From Lachnospiraceae bacterium (GTDB lineage: Bacteria; Bacillota; Clostridia; Lachnospirales; Lachnospiraceae): a stretch of DNA of 64,000 nt. The notes below the pieces were generated by a model. That model did no database searches. It worked only from the letters and a program-made list of their open reading frames with translations, and had not been told where the DNA came from. Location of the stretch: contig SVFQ01000017.1 of the NCBI GenBank assembly GCA_015056765.1, positions 1 through 64,000 of the forward strand, given 5' to 3'. This document shows, piece by piece, positions 25,613-34,705 of this stretch. A program made the translations under genes and the position numbers. Positions within the stretch are counted from its first letter, which is position 1. Each line of letters opens with the position of its first letter.

Positions 25613-28600
25613 TTAGAATGTAATTCTAAAGGTCTTGATTTCATAAGGCAGAATCGTAAAGCTTGCTTTATCTCCTTCTACCTTCAGACCTGTCTTACCA
25701 AACTCTGCATCTTCTTCGATCAGGTTGGTTTCCTTCATGGTAGCAATCTGGGCATTTGCCTGCAGAGTCACTTTGGTTCTCTTATTCGCTACTTCATAAA
25801 GTCTTACGATGATACCATTTCCATCTTCTGCTGCCTTTACAGTTTCAAGCACAACATTCTTCTGATCTACAGAAAGGAAGGAGAAGACATCTCCTGCTTT
25901 GCCACCTTTTACTGCATGTGCAGCCACATTCAGGTCAAAGCTTTCCTGTACGGTATCTGCTTCTTTCCAAGTACCCATGTGTGGATACAATGCATAAGTA
26001 AATACATGACGCTCTAAGTCTGCCTTTTCAAATGGTTCTGTACCGGCTTTGAAAAGGGTGATGGACATATTGCGATTCAGTGCAGAATGGCCATACTTGC
26101 AATCGTTCATCAGGCTGACGCCATAACCACCTTCGGATAAATCCATCCACTTCTGGGCGCAGCTTTCAAATCTGGCTTCATCCCAGCTGGTGTTCTGGTG
26201 AATCTTACGAGTTAAGTTACCAAACTGAATATCAAAAGTAGCTTCATCTGTATGAATTTCTACAGGGAAGTGTACCTTGCATAAGTGCTGGCTCAGCTTC
26301 CAATCTACTTCTGTTTCGAAATCAATTCTTCTGCTGTCTGCATAGAAATGAATCAACTGTACAAAAGGATTGTCCAGTAAGTTCTTGGTTACTTTTAAGG
26401 TAGCACGAACAGGACCTTTTTCAATCCATTCACATACTGCGTTTTCTACTACAGGGTAGGATTTCTCTGTATAGTAAGCATCCACATTCCAGTTATCGAA
26501 ATTACGAGGCTTATCTTCGTATACGCGAAGCTCATTACCAATCTCACCCTCCTGCAGAATTTCTCTTCCTGCTTCTTTATCAAAGATAGAAGTGAACTGT
26601 CCCTTATCATCAATCTTAATGATGTAGTGAGGTGTTATAATTCCTTCCGCTGTAATGGCAAATGGATTCTCTACATTTGCTGCTTCCGTAGCTTCTAAAG
26701 CTTTATAACCTTTAGACGGCACATTCTTTACATAAGCGATAGCGCCCTTTTCTGTCTTCTGTACAGGATAAACTTCGCTACCATCGGTAAGTGCAGAAGC
26801 TGTACAGTCACCAAGTTCTACTACTGTATTTCTGTCAAAGCCTAAGGTGTTCCATACGCTGACGCCTTCTCCAGCAGGAGTAGCGCTTGCAAGTCTTTCC
26901 TCCAGCATCTTCTCTGTTTCAGCAAAGATTTCAGCATATTCTTTATCTGTTACTTCATAGACCTCACCGATAGAAGAACCAGGCAGAATATCATGGAACT
27001 GGTTACGAAGAATGGTGCGCCACATTTCGTCCATTTCTGCCTTTGGATAAGCCAGTGCTTTCTGAGCCAGTACAGACAGAAGCTCAAGTTCCATCATACG
27101 ATACTCAGCCTTACGGTTGTTTCTCTTATTCTTTGCCATAGAAGTATAGGTACCTCTGTGGAACTCAAAATATAATTCTCCAACCCAGGATGGCAGTCTC
27201 TTATTATCTTTTACACGATCTAATAATTCATCGAAATACTTCTTGGAGAATTCCTGACGAACCTTTGGGATACCTTTGATACCCTTTTTCATTCTGTCAG
27301 AAGTTTCCAACATTTCTCTGGTTGGGCCGCCGCCACCATCACCAAAGCCGAAGGATACTAAGATATCATTGTTGATATCCTTCTGCTGATATCTGGTCCA
27401 TCCACCCATGATGGAATCAGGATGTAACATACCGTTATAGGTAGTGAAGTAATCCTGGATATTCTGGCCTACGCCTAAAGTAGTAATCAGGTGTGTAAAG
27501 ACACGGCTGCCGTCGATACCTTCCCACCAGAATGTATCCATAGGTACTTTATTGTACTCATTCCAAGCAAGCTTGGTGGTCATGAAGTAGTCGATACCAC
27601 TCTTTTTCATAATCTGAGGAAGGGCTGCAGAGTAACCAAATACATCCGGTAACCACAGTTCTTTGTTATCTACGCCAAACTCTTCTTTGAAGAACTTCTT
27701 ACCAACTAAGAACTGACGAACAAGAGACTCACCACTTGTCAGGTTGCAGTCTGCTTCTACCCACATACCGCCTTCCGGCTCCCAGCGTCCTTCTTTGACA
27801 CGATCTTTGATACGCTGATACAGGTCAGGATGACGTTCTTTTACGAACTGATATAACTGAGGCTGGCTGGACATAAACTTGTAATCCGGATACTCTTCCA
27901 TCAGTTTTAATACGGTAGCAAAGCTACGGCAGGATTTCTGACGAACCTGTGCTACAGTCCAAAGCCAAGCTACGTCAATATGGGTGTGGCCGATACATGT
28001 TGCGATTACATCATCGAAGCCGCCCATTTCTTCGCTTTCATATAAGTTTTCTCTGATATACTCTCTGGCTGCTTTACAAGAAGCATAGAAAGCCTCAGAG
28101 CCCACTTCTCTCATATCGATGAGGTTGATGGTTTCATTGACGATTTCCAGAATGCGAAGTCTTGTACGATCGTTTTCTTCCATTCTGTTGGTGCCCCAAA
28201 TAGGTACCTGGATATCATAGTACAGGTCTTTGATCAGATCATCACGTTCCTCTAAGTCTACCAGAAGTTTGAACTCAGAATGCAAAGTACCTGTGTAGCT
28301 CTGCATATCCACGCGCATCTTGGTGCCTGCTTTCGCCTTTTCAAACAACAGAATCTCTCTATGGTTGATATCCAGACCCTGTACCGGCTTACCATCGATA
28401 AATACCAGGAACTGAGGATTACGTCCATCATCCCACTCCTCTAACTGAGTGCGGATATGGATCCATACTTTTTTACCATCTAATGCTTCCGGAATCTCTA
28501 AGTCAGTACGGAACCAATAATGTTTATCTTTTCCATACCATCTTTCTGTCTCTCCGTCGAATTTTTCCCACTTTTCAGGAGCAGCGTCTGCCTCTTCCGG

Positions 28601-28714
28601 TGTGATATAGCAGCCTTCTTTTTTCTGCCAGTCATATACCGGAACCTGTTGTCTTACGATAGATGATTTCAGCTGATTGCAAATCACCAACGCTCTGTCT
28701 TTTAAGAATTTCAT
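25613..28714 (-). CDS. Alpha-mannosidase, GH38
   Basis: A 1033-residue GH38 enzyme, which hydrolyses alpha-mannosides and needs a divalent metal. The start at 28714 is chosen for its AAGGAGAGG site; an in-frame ATG nine codons upstream lacks one. An N-terminal beta domain (about 1-230) precedes the catalytic domain with the metal-binding motif GHTHIDVAWLWT (His243, Asp247 region), the nucleophile motif GGMWVEADCNL (Asp322), WLPDVFGYSAALPQI and the FHDILPGSS histidine block, then the usual beta-sandwich C-terminus. No signal peptide is present. Its ATG overlaps the stop of the GH42-like gene by four bases (ATGA), so the two are translationally coupled. It belongs to the operon of the second importer and suggests alpha-mannose-containing substrates. 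Confidence 0.94.
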   Translation of the reverse strand: MKFLKDRALVICNQLKSSIVRQQVPVYDWQKKEGCYITPEEADAAPEKWEKFDGETERWYGKDKHYWFRTDLEIPEALDGKKVWIHIRTQLEEWDDGRNPQFLVFIDGKPVQGLDINHREILLFEKAKAGTKMRVDMQSYTGTLHSEFKLLVDLEERDDLIKDLYYDIQVPIWGTNRMEENDRTRLRILEIVNETINLIDMREVGSEAFYASCKAAREYIRENLYESEEMGGFDDVIATCIGHTHIDVAWLWTVAQVRQKSCRSFATVLKLMEEYPDYKFMSSQPQLYQFVKERHPDLYQRIKDRVKEGRWEPEGGMWVEADCNLTSGESLVRQFLVGKKFFKEEFGVDNKELWLPDVFGYSAALPQIMKKSGIDYFMTTKLAWNEYNKVPMDTFWWEGIDGSRVFTHLITTLGVGQNIQDYFTTYNGMLHPDSIMGGWTRYQQKDINNDILVSFGFGDGGGGPTREMLETSDRMKKGIKGIPKVRQEFSKKYFDELLDRVKDNKRLPSWVGELYFEFHRGTYTSMAKNKRNNRKAEYRMMELELLSVLAQKALAYPKAEMDEMWRTILRNQFHDILPGSSIGEVYEVTDKEYAEIFAETEKMLEERLASATPAGEGVSVWNTLGFDRNTVVELGDCTASALTDGSEVYPVQKTEKGAIAYVKNVPSKGYKALEATEAANVENPFAITAEGIITPHYIIKIDDKGQFTSIFDKEAGREILQEGEIGNELRVYEDKPRNFDNWNVDAYYTEKSYPVVENAVCEWIEKGPVRATLKVTKNLLDNPFVQLIHFYADSRRIDFETEVDWKLSQHLCKVHFPVEIHTDEATFDIQFGNLTRKIHQNTSWDEARFESCAQKWMDLSEGGYGVSLMNDCKYGHSALNRNMSITLFKAGTEPFEKADLERHVFTYALYPHMGTWKEADTVQESFDLNVAAHAVKGGKAGDVFSFLSVDQKNVVLETVKAAEDGNGIIVRLYEVANKRTKVTLQANAQIATMKETNLIEEDAEFGKTGLKVEGDKASFTILPYEIKTFRITF

Positions 28715-30837
28715 TCTTCCTCTCCTTCTTTTGGAATCCATGCCGTACTATGCGGCATCAACACCTCATCTTTGCTATATGTACTACAGTATTTCATCTT
28801 ATCATTCTCAGGTATTGTCACCGATGTTGAACGATGATTTACTACTACATAACCATTTTCAAATTCTCCCACTTCTATGCCCTTGCCGTAAAGCGGAACT
28901 TTTCTCTCTAAATGTTTTAAGAGAATTTCTTCCATCACTTTGGTACCGGACATGGTCCATGGGTACATTTCTTTGTTACCCTGATTATATGGTACATGGG
29001 GAATGTTCTTTGCACAATAGCTGGCTCCCGCCATGACACCAAAGGAATACACTTTCCCTTTTCCACATGTTTTTGATCCGATGCAGGTCTTCCCATCATC
29101 GATGTAAGAGGAAATGGTTTCCTCTTCTTCATATTCGCTAAAGCAAATACCTTGGGGAATGATGATGTCCTCCCCCGGTTTTCTAAACGGCCGTTTCTCA
29201 CACGACTTCTCTACCACCCCAAATACTTTCTTTGCAATGGCATCTTTTGGTCCATGGAGATAGACACCGCCATCTTCTACCCAGGCCTTTAGAAGTTTCT
29301 CTTCTTCCTCATGGTCCATGGCATGATAGCAATCATTCATGGGGGCGATTAAAACTTTGTATTTCTTAAGGCACCCTTCCCGGATTTCTTTTTTGCTGAT
29401 GACATCCGGTCTGAATCCTAAGTCGCAGCACATTTTGTAGAAGCCTAAAAGGTCCATCCTGCGGATTTCATTTCCCTCTACTTCGAACTGCTCAAAGAGA
29501 GACATCTCCGCCGGGAATAGCAGCGCAATTTCACTTTGTTGCACTTTCCCTCTTTCCGGAATCATATCACAAAGCCAGGCATTTCCTCTTGTCAGAGAAT
29601 CGCAGAACACATCGTCCATACGATTTACCAGGCCTCCGTCATCCAAGCCATTGGCGCCATAGGATGTGTAACCATCTATGCCGCAGGCTGCCATGGAGCC
29701 GATGATTTCTTCCGGTGTCAAAAATTCATACAGGTCTCGATAGATGTATCTACCCCAATAGATACCTCCTATCCATTCTCTGCCGGCATTCATCACCCGC
29801 ATCATACTGTGCTGGCAAGATACCACATAAGGGTCCGGATAGGCATCCCAGTTAGTCGGCACCGTAATAAAGTGAGTAGCATCCAGGAAAGGCGACAGCT
29901 CATACATGTCGATGCCTCGAATAGCGGTATCCCATAAGTCTGAATAGTCATTATCATGGTCCACCTGGCTACGTCCATAGATATTCAGGAAGTATCCCCA
30001 CTGGGACAAATCCGGGCAAAGGTATAAATCCGGGTTTTCTTCCTTTAAAAGTTTCTGCATGGCTGCAAAATACTCTTTTAATTCGTACTGTCTCCAAAGA
30101 AGATTATCTCTTCGCACCACAAACTTCGCTGTGAGTTTTTCAATATCTTCCGGAGTGATTTCTTTCTCTTTTTCAAAGCGAACTTCAAACCAGTATTCCT
30201 CCGGTTCTAGTTCCTCAAAGGAACTTGCTTGAAGTCCATAGGCTTTGTTTACTGCATTTATATCATCACGGTACTGCCTTTTCAAAAAAGCACGGTACCT
30301 GTTTTTTCCCTCTTCATCGAAACTGGCAGCTACCACAGGATCCCACATACTGCAAACAGGTTTTACCGGCTTGCCATCCACCAGGCAAGTTGTATGGCCT
30401 TTGCCGTAGGCTTTCATAATCTGATCCACATGTTCCTTTTGTACCTGCCGAGCCTTGTCGCTCCAGTACTTATACCAGTTTCCTTCTCTTCCGTCGATGT
30501 AACGGATGCTTTCTCCCAGCACCGGTTTGCTGGTTCTGATGTGGGGATATAAGTTATCGCCACACATGTATAAAACTAAATAGTTATAGGTAAGTCCATA
30601 CTTTTTTGCAGCCTGTTGCATATACTCTTGCATAGCTACATAGATGGACTTCTCTCCTCCCGCAAAGCACTCGCGAAAGTCTTCTGAGTCTTTGGTATCC
30701 AGCATGACGCTAGTATACCCAAGTCGACTGATCCACTTCATGGTCTCTTCCACGGATGCTTTATCCGAGTAAGCAGGCTCATAGAAGTTTCCATATATGA
30801 TATTGATGTAAGGTTTCTTTGTGTTTTGATCTATCAT
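28711..30837 (-). CDS. GH42-like TIM-barrel protein, intracellular
   Basis: A 708-residue protein without signal peptide. Residues about 10-420 look like a (beta/alpha)8 barrel (TMKWISRLGYTSVMLDTKD; LYLCPDLSQWGYF; REWIGGIYWGRYIY; ACGIDGYTSYGANGLDDGG), followed at about 435-560 by a domain like the trimerisation/glutamine-amidotransferase-like domain of GH42 beta-galactosidases (EIALLFPAEMSLFEQF; YKVLIAPMNDCYHAM; WVEDGGVYLHGP), then a small beta domain. The canonical GH42 motifs around both catalytic glutamates are not obvious, so the substrate may not be galactose; other clan-A families share this layout. The downstream GH38 gene overlaps it by 4 bases, and a hairpin separates it from the binding-protein gene upstream. 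Confident as an enzyme-like protein, not as a named activity. Confidence 0.6.
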   Translation of the reverse strand: MIDQNTKKPYINIIYGNFYEPAYSDKASVEETMKWISRLGYTSVMLDTKDSEDFRECFAGGEKSIYVAMQEYMQQAAKKYGLTYNYLVLYMCGDNLYPHIRTSKPVLGESIRYIDGREGNWYKYWSDKARQVQKEHVDQIMKAYGKGHTTCLVDGKPVKPVCSMWDPVVAASFDEEGKNRYRAFLKRQYRDDINAVNKAYGLQASSFEELEPEEYWFEVRFEKEKEITPEDIEKLTAKFVVRRDNLLWRQYELKEYFAAMQKLLKEENPDLYLCPDLSQWGYFLNIYGRSQVDHDNDYSDLWDTAIRGIDMYELSPFLDATHFITVPTNWDAYPDPYVVSCQHSMMRVMNAGREWIGGIYWGRYIYRDLYEFLTPEEIIGSMAACGIDGYTSYGANGLDDGGLVNRMDDVFCDSLTRGNAWLCDMIPERGKVQQSEIALLFPAEMSLFEQFEVEGNEIRRMDLLGFYKMCCDLGFRPDVISKKEIREGCLKKYKVLIAPMNDCYHAMDHEEEEKLLKAWVEDGGVYLHGPKDAIAKKVFGVVEKSCEKRPFRKPGEDIIIPQGICFSEYEEEETISSYIDDGKTCIGSKTCGKGKVYSFGVMAGASYCAKNIPHVPYNQGNKEMYPWTMSGTKVMEEILLKHLERKVPLYGKGIEVGEFENGYVVVNHRSTSVTIPENDKMKYCSTYSKDEVLMPHSTAWIPKEGEEE

Positions 30838-30848
30838 AACTTCTTTTC

Positions 30849-30889
30849 AAAAAGGGAGCAGGATTACCAAAATCCCCGTAATCCTGCTC
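30849..30889 (-). terminator. Hairpin attenuator after the binding-protein gene of region B
   Basis: A perfect 12-base stem (GAGCAGGATTAC at 30856-30867 paired with 30878-30889, ten-base loop) is followed on the minus strand by CCTTTTTG (30855-30848). It lies between the binding-protein stop and the GH42-like start, so it should reduce transcription of the enzymes relative to the transporter. Confidence 0.85.
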
Positions 30890-30910
30890 TATTCTTTTCT
30901 TTGTGACGAA

Positions 30911-32395
30911 TTATTTTGCAGCGATGAAAGCATCAACCTGAGCCTGCGCTTCATCGATAACATCCTGAAGACCTGCTGCTTCTAATTCAGCTTTCATTTC
31001 AGGAATTGCTTTTTCAGGATCACTGGTACCTGTTGTGATTTCACTCTTGTATCTGGACCAGATTTCTGTGCAGTTAGCCAGCTGATCTGCTACATTTGTA
31101 GAATCAAAGGTAAAGCCAAGAAGAACAGAAGGAACTGCTTTCTCGTTTAATTCTTTTACTTCATCCCACTGATTGAATTCATCACTTGCAAGTGGTGTTA
31201 CAGTAAAGAAGGAACCCTGCGTATAACCAGCCATTGTCCAAGGATTGGTTTCGGTGTTGATTTTCTCTACCTTGCCATCTGCTGTGTACTGGAAGTTTAC
31301 GCCTTCTTCACCATAGTAGAATAAGTCTCTCATCTTAGGATCTGTGTTTACTAAGTCAAGGAACTGCAAGCATTTCTCAGGATACTGAGTATTAGCGGAT
31401 ACCATGTTCAAGGAACCTCTAACTGTATCGTTGGAAAGGATCGTCTCACCAACCTGAGATACAACTACCTCTTTGCCCATGTCAGGACCCCAAGCTGTCT
31501 TAGCAGCACTTGGCCAGCCCTGCGCAACTCTCCACATGTTGTAAGAACGGCCTTCTGTTGCTGTAGCAGCATCTGTGTTGATGATACCGTCTGTATACCA
31601 TTCGTGAATTGTCTTTAATTCGTTCATGATGTCTTCCTGTTCTACGTTGAGAACAACTTTTGCATCCTTGTCATCATAACGAACACCAAGGATCTGAAGA
31701 CCTGCACCCATCTGATCGTATTTATCAAAGATGTAGTATAAACCATCATTCTTTACAAATACAGGATAATCATTTTTGTCAGCTTTTAAAGTTTTGAAGA
31801 TTTCTGTCTTTGCATCCAGAGATTTTGCCATAGCATCGATATCGATGTTGTACTCATCTACCAGTTCTTTATCCCAAATATCATAGTTGGATAAGGAAGA
31901 ATCCTTGTAAGTAGGTACGCCGTAGATTTTGCCATCTACCGTAACTGCCTGCCAGTATTCTTCCGGCATCAGCTGCATTAAGCCAGGCATATTGTCTTTT
32001 ACTAAATCTGTGATGTCGTAGTAAGCGCCAAGCTGAATATCAGATACGAAATTGTTACCATTACCGAAGATGATATCGTATGGCTCGTTGGTGCTGATAA
32101 CGATGTTTCTTCTGTTATCCCAATCACCCCAAGAGATAACTTCCATGTCGATGTTGACACCGATTTTTTCTCCCGCATAGTCATTGACCTGTTTTACCCA
32201 GGAATCATAGTTGTCAGGCATACCGGATCCGATGGTTACCCACTTCAATGTAACGATGTCTCCGTTGTCTGCAGCAGTTGCCTGAGCATCTGTTCCTGCA
32301 TTTCCGGTCTGCTCAGCAGCGCCGGTGTTGCCGCATCCTGCCAAGCTAGATACAGTCATAGCTGCAGCAAGAAGCAATGCGATTTTCTTTTTCAT
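30911..32395 (-). CDS. Lipoprotein sugar-binding protein of the region B importer
   Basis: A 494-residue solute-binding lipoprotein. The start at 32395 is chosen because a full AAGGAGG site lies 9 bases upstream; the in-frame ATG at 32416 is itself just before that site. The signal peptide (KKKIALLLAAAMTVSS) ends in LAGC. The mature part has family features (LKWVTIGSG; NDYAGEKIGVNIDMEVISWGDWDNRR; YDIIFGNGNNFVSD; YWQAVTVDGKIYGVPTY; CLQFLDLVNTD), closest in style to the YtcQ/LplA-type binding proteins that pair with YteP/YtcP permeases. It is the third gene after the promoter, followed by an attenuator hairpin. Substrate unknown; the co-transcribed alpha-mannosidase suggests a mannose-containing glycan. 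Confidence 0.93.
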   Translation of the reverse strand: MKKKIALLLAAAMTVSSLAGCGNTGAAEQTGNAGTDAQATAADNGDIVTLKWVTIGSGMPDNYDSWVKQVNDYAGEKIGVNIDMEVISWGDWDNRRNIVISTNEPYDIIFGNGNNFVSDIQLGAYYDITDLVKDNMPGLMQLMPEEYWQAVTVDGKIYGVPTYKDSSLSNYDIWDKELVDEYNIDIDAMAKSLDAKTEIFKTLKADKNDYPVFVKNDGLYYIFDKYDQMGAGLQILGVRYDDKDAKVVLNVEQEDIMNELKTIHEWYTDGIINTDAATATEGRSYNMWRVAQGWPSAAKTAWGPDMGKEVVVSQVGETILSNDTVRGSLNMVSANTQYPEKCLQFLDLVNTDPKMRDLFYYGEEGVNFQYTADGKVEKINTETNPWTMAGYTQGSFFTVTPLASDEFNQWDEVKELNEKAVPSVLLGFTFDSTNVADQLANCTEIWSRYKSEITTGTSDPEKAIPEMKAELEAAGLQDVIDEAQAQVDAFIAAK

Positions 32396-32463
32396 AAGAA
32401 AAATCCTCCTTTTCATACCTTCCTTTTATCTATTGAATCAGCAAAGCTGTTCAATTCTTTTTG

Positions 32464-33378
32464 TTAACCCTTTACAGAACCGATGGTAAGACCGGTAATG
32501 AAATACTTCTGGAAGAATGGATATACACAGGCAATCGGTAAAATGATGACGATTGCGATGGCCATTCTCACGCTCTCCGTCGGCATGCTTGCTTTGTACT
32601 GCTGTAAGGACAAGCCGCCGTATGGATTGTTGGCGATATACTCGATATTGTTCTGAATATTATTCAGCAAAGACTGCAGAGACTGCAGATTCTGTTTGGA
32701 GATATACAAGGATGCCTGGAACCAATCATTCCAATATCCAAAGGCTGCAAACAGTCCGATGGTTGCCAAAATCGGTTTGGAAATCGGCAACACAATCTGC
32801 AGGAAAATTCTAAGCTGGCTTGCGCCGTCCATCTTAGCCGATTCCACGATGGAATCCGGGATGGTGGTTTTAAAGAATGTCTTACAGATGACTACGTTGA
32901 AAGAGGATACAGCCAGAGGCAAAATAAGCGCCCAAATGGTATCTCTTAAATGCAAGATATTTGCATTCACGACGTAGCTTGCCAGCATACCGCCGTTGAA
33001 AATCATAGGAATGAATACCACCCAGGTATAAAACCCTTTCAAAGCGTAGGTATTTCTGGAAAGTACATATCCCATACTGGTGGTCAAAAGAACCGAAATC
33101 ACAATACCGATGGCGGTTACCAGCACGGAGATGAAAAGCGCATGTAAAATGGTACCTCTCTCATTCCACAGGAACTGATACGCAGATGCAGATAGTTCTG
33201 TCGGAATGATCTGATATCCGTATTTCTGAATCCCCGCCTCGCTGGAGATGGAAATGGAGAAAACGAATACTACTGGGAATATACATAACAGGGAAAGCAG
33301 GATAAACACCAGGTTAAAGAATGCATCCGTTCCCTTACTGATCTGATTTAAATTTCTGACTTTTTCCGGTTTACTCAT
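32464..33378 (-). CDS. CUT1 ABC permease (YtcP/LplC type)
   Basis: A 304-residue permease with six predicted membrane segments, a long extracytoplasmic loop after the first one (GYQIIPTELSASAYQFLW) and the docking loop VESAKMDGASQLRIFLQIVLP near residue 205. The large loop and the GxxxxxGSVKG-like C-terminus (TGLTIGSVKG) fit the YtcP/LplC group. It lies between its partner permease and the binding-protein gene (68 bases upstream of the latter). Confidence 0.93.
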   Translation of the reverse strand: MSKPEKVRNLNQISKGTDAFFNLVFILLSLLCIFPVVFVFSISISSEAGIQKYGYQIIPTELSASAYQFLWNERGTILHALFISVLVTAIGIVISVLLTTSMGYVLSRNTYALKGFYTWVVFIPMIFNGGMLASYVVNANILHLRDTIWALILPLAVSSFNVVICKTFFKTTIPDSIVESAKMDGASQLRIFLQIVLPISKPILATIGLFAAFGYWNDWFQASLYISKQNLQSLQSLLNNIQNNIEYIANNPYGGLSLQQYKASMPTESVRMAIAIVIILPIACVYPFFQKYFITGLTIGSVKG

Positions 33379-33406
33379 ATTGAATCCTTCTTTATTTCTG
33401 ACTGAC

Positions 33407-34372
33407 TTAGATAATGGCGCTGTCGTCGTCCACCTTCTTTACAACCCAGTTAGCAAACAGGATTGTGCAGCAGCAGCATACGGACTGGAAGAAAGATGCC
33501 GCAGCAGTTTTTCCAATAGGTGCTGTAGACTGAATCGCTTTGTAAATGTAAGTATCAAAGGTAGATACCGTGGTGTATAAGGACTGTGGAATGGCTCCTG
33601 TTACCTGGTAGAACAAACCAAAGTCTGAGTAGAAAATCTTACCGGTATCCAGAATCAGCATCATAATCAATACTGTTTTGATGCAAGGCATGGTAATGTA
33701 TTTTGCCTGTTGCCATTTGGTAGCGCCGTCCATGACAGCTGCTTCATATAAAGATGGGTCGATGCCCGTAATGGCTGCCAGGTAGATAACCATACCATAT
33801 CCCATGCCCTTCCAAATCTTCATAAAGGTTAGGAAGAAAGGCCAGTACTGCGGAGACTGATACCACATCACTTTCTCGTGTCCGAAGAAAGTAAGTAGTG
33901 CATTCAAGTAGCCTTTGTCCGGTGTCAGGATGGCGTACACGATGTAACTAACCACTACCCAGGACATAAAGTGCGGGAAGAACATCATGGTCTGATATAC
34001 TTTAGAAACCTTTTTGCTTCTTAAGTTACTCAGCATCAAGGCAAATCCCACCGCTACCGTTGCTCCTAATATAATGAACACGATGTTGTACAGGATGGTA
34101 TTTCGAAGCAACATCATAAAGGCATTGGATTTAAAGAAGTAGTTGAAGTTGGACCAGCCCACCCACTTACTATGGAATAAGCTGTACAGAAAGCCATGGC
34201 GTCCTGATAACTTATACTCCTTAAAAGCAATGATGATACCAAACATGGGTAAATAAGAGAAAAGCACAAACCATATAAAGGTAGGTAGTGAGATTAGGGT
34301 TAAGTCCAAATCATCTCTGGTAAATTTCTTTTTCTTGCTTTTAGGTCGTGCCATTGCTGTTGTTTTCTGCAT
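33407..34372 (-). CDS. CUT1 ABC permease (YteP/LplB type)
   Basis: A 321-residue permease, first gene of the region B operon. The signature of the YteP/LplB group is clear: LISLPTFIWFVLFSYLPMFG (residues 27-46), IIAFKEYKL, FFPHFMSWVVVSYIVYAIL and the docking loop YEAAVMDGATKWQQAKYITMP. A basic N-terminus (KTTAMARPKSKKKKFT) precedes the membrane part. A consensus promoter and GTTAAC motifs lie upstream, and the ribosome site GGAGGAAG is 2 bases from the ATG. Confidence 0.93.
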   Translation of the reverse strand: MQKTTAMARPKSKKKKFTRDDLDLTLISLPTFIWFVLFSYLPMFGIIIAFKEYKLSGRHGFLYSLFHSKWVGWSNFNYFFKSNAFMMLLRNTILYNIVFIILGATVAVGFALMLSNLRSKKVSKVYQTMMFFPHFMSWVVVSYIVYAILTPDKGYLNALLTFFGHEKVMWYQSPQYWPFFLTFMKIWKGMGYGMVIYLAAITGIDPSLYEAAVMDGATKWQQAKYITMPCIKTVLIMMLILDTGKIFYSDFGLFYQVTGAIPQSLYTTVSTFDTYIYKAIQSTAPIGKTAAASFFQSVCCCCTILFANWVVKKVDDDSAII

Positions 34373-34705
34373 TTCTTCCTCCGTTTTAACATTTAGTTAA
34401 CATTTTCGAGGTGTTTTCTTTAGGAAAATTACTAATTGTTAACTTTTCGTTATACTTCTTTTATACGTTTTTATCTTATCAAAGTCAACCAGAATATTAC
34501 ATTTTTGCTATTTTATATAGACTTTGTCATGTGTTTTTGGTGGTTTTTACTAATTTCGATTTTCTTTTTTGTGAGAAAGTCCCATTTTTCAAGGTTTTCC
34601 AAGTTCGATTCTATTGTTAACCTCAAAATACTTTTTGCTTTACAAAGTTAACTACTCATGTTACCTTTATAGTAATAACATGTATCATCACAGATGGGGG
34701 ATGCT
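34373..34705. promoter_or_regulatory. Divergent control region with four GTTAAC sites
   Basis: This 333-base AT-rich gap separates the region B importer operon (minus) from the LacI gene (plus). It holds GTTAAC at 34396-34401, 34438-34443, 34616-34621 and 34647-34652, and an extra TTAACA at 34386-34391. The first two lie in the leader of the importer mRNA, downstream of its promoter; the last two lie close upstream of the LacI start, the second within 60 bases. The stretch TAGTTAACATTTTC also occurs at 18007-18020. No ORF or RNA gene is evident here. The arrangement suggests that the LacI protein represses both directions. Confidence 0.55.
34460..34488 (-). promoter_or_regulatory. Sigma-A promoter of the region B importer operon
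   Basis: On the minus strand TTGACT (34488-34483) and TATAAA (34465-34460) are separated by exactly 17 bases. A GTTAAC site (34443-34438) starts 16 bases after the -10 box, at the expected beginning of the transcript. Confidence 0.82.

Noticed and set aside
32463-32468. GTTAAC upstream of the region B binding-protein gene.
   Set aside because: It covers the stop codon of the permease gene within an operon and no promoter is visible, so it is probably chance.
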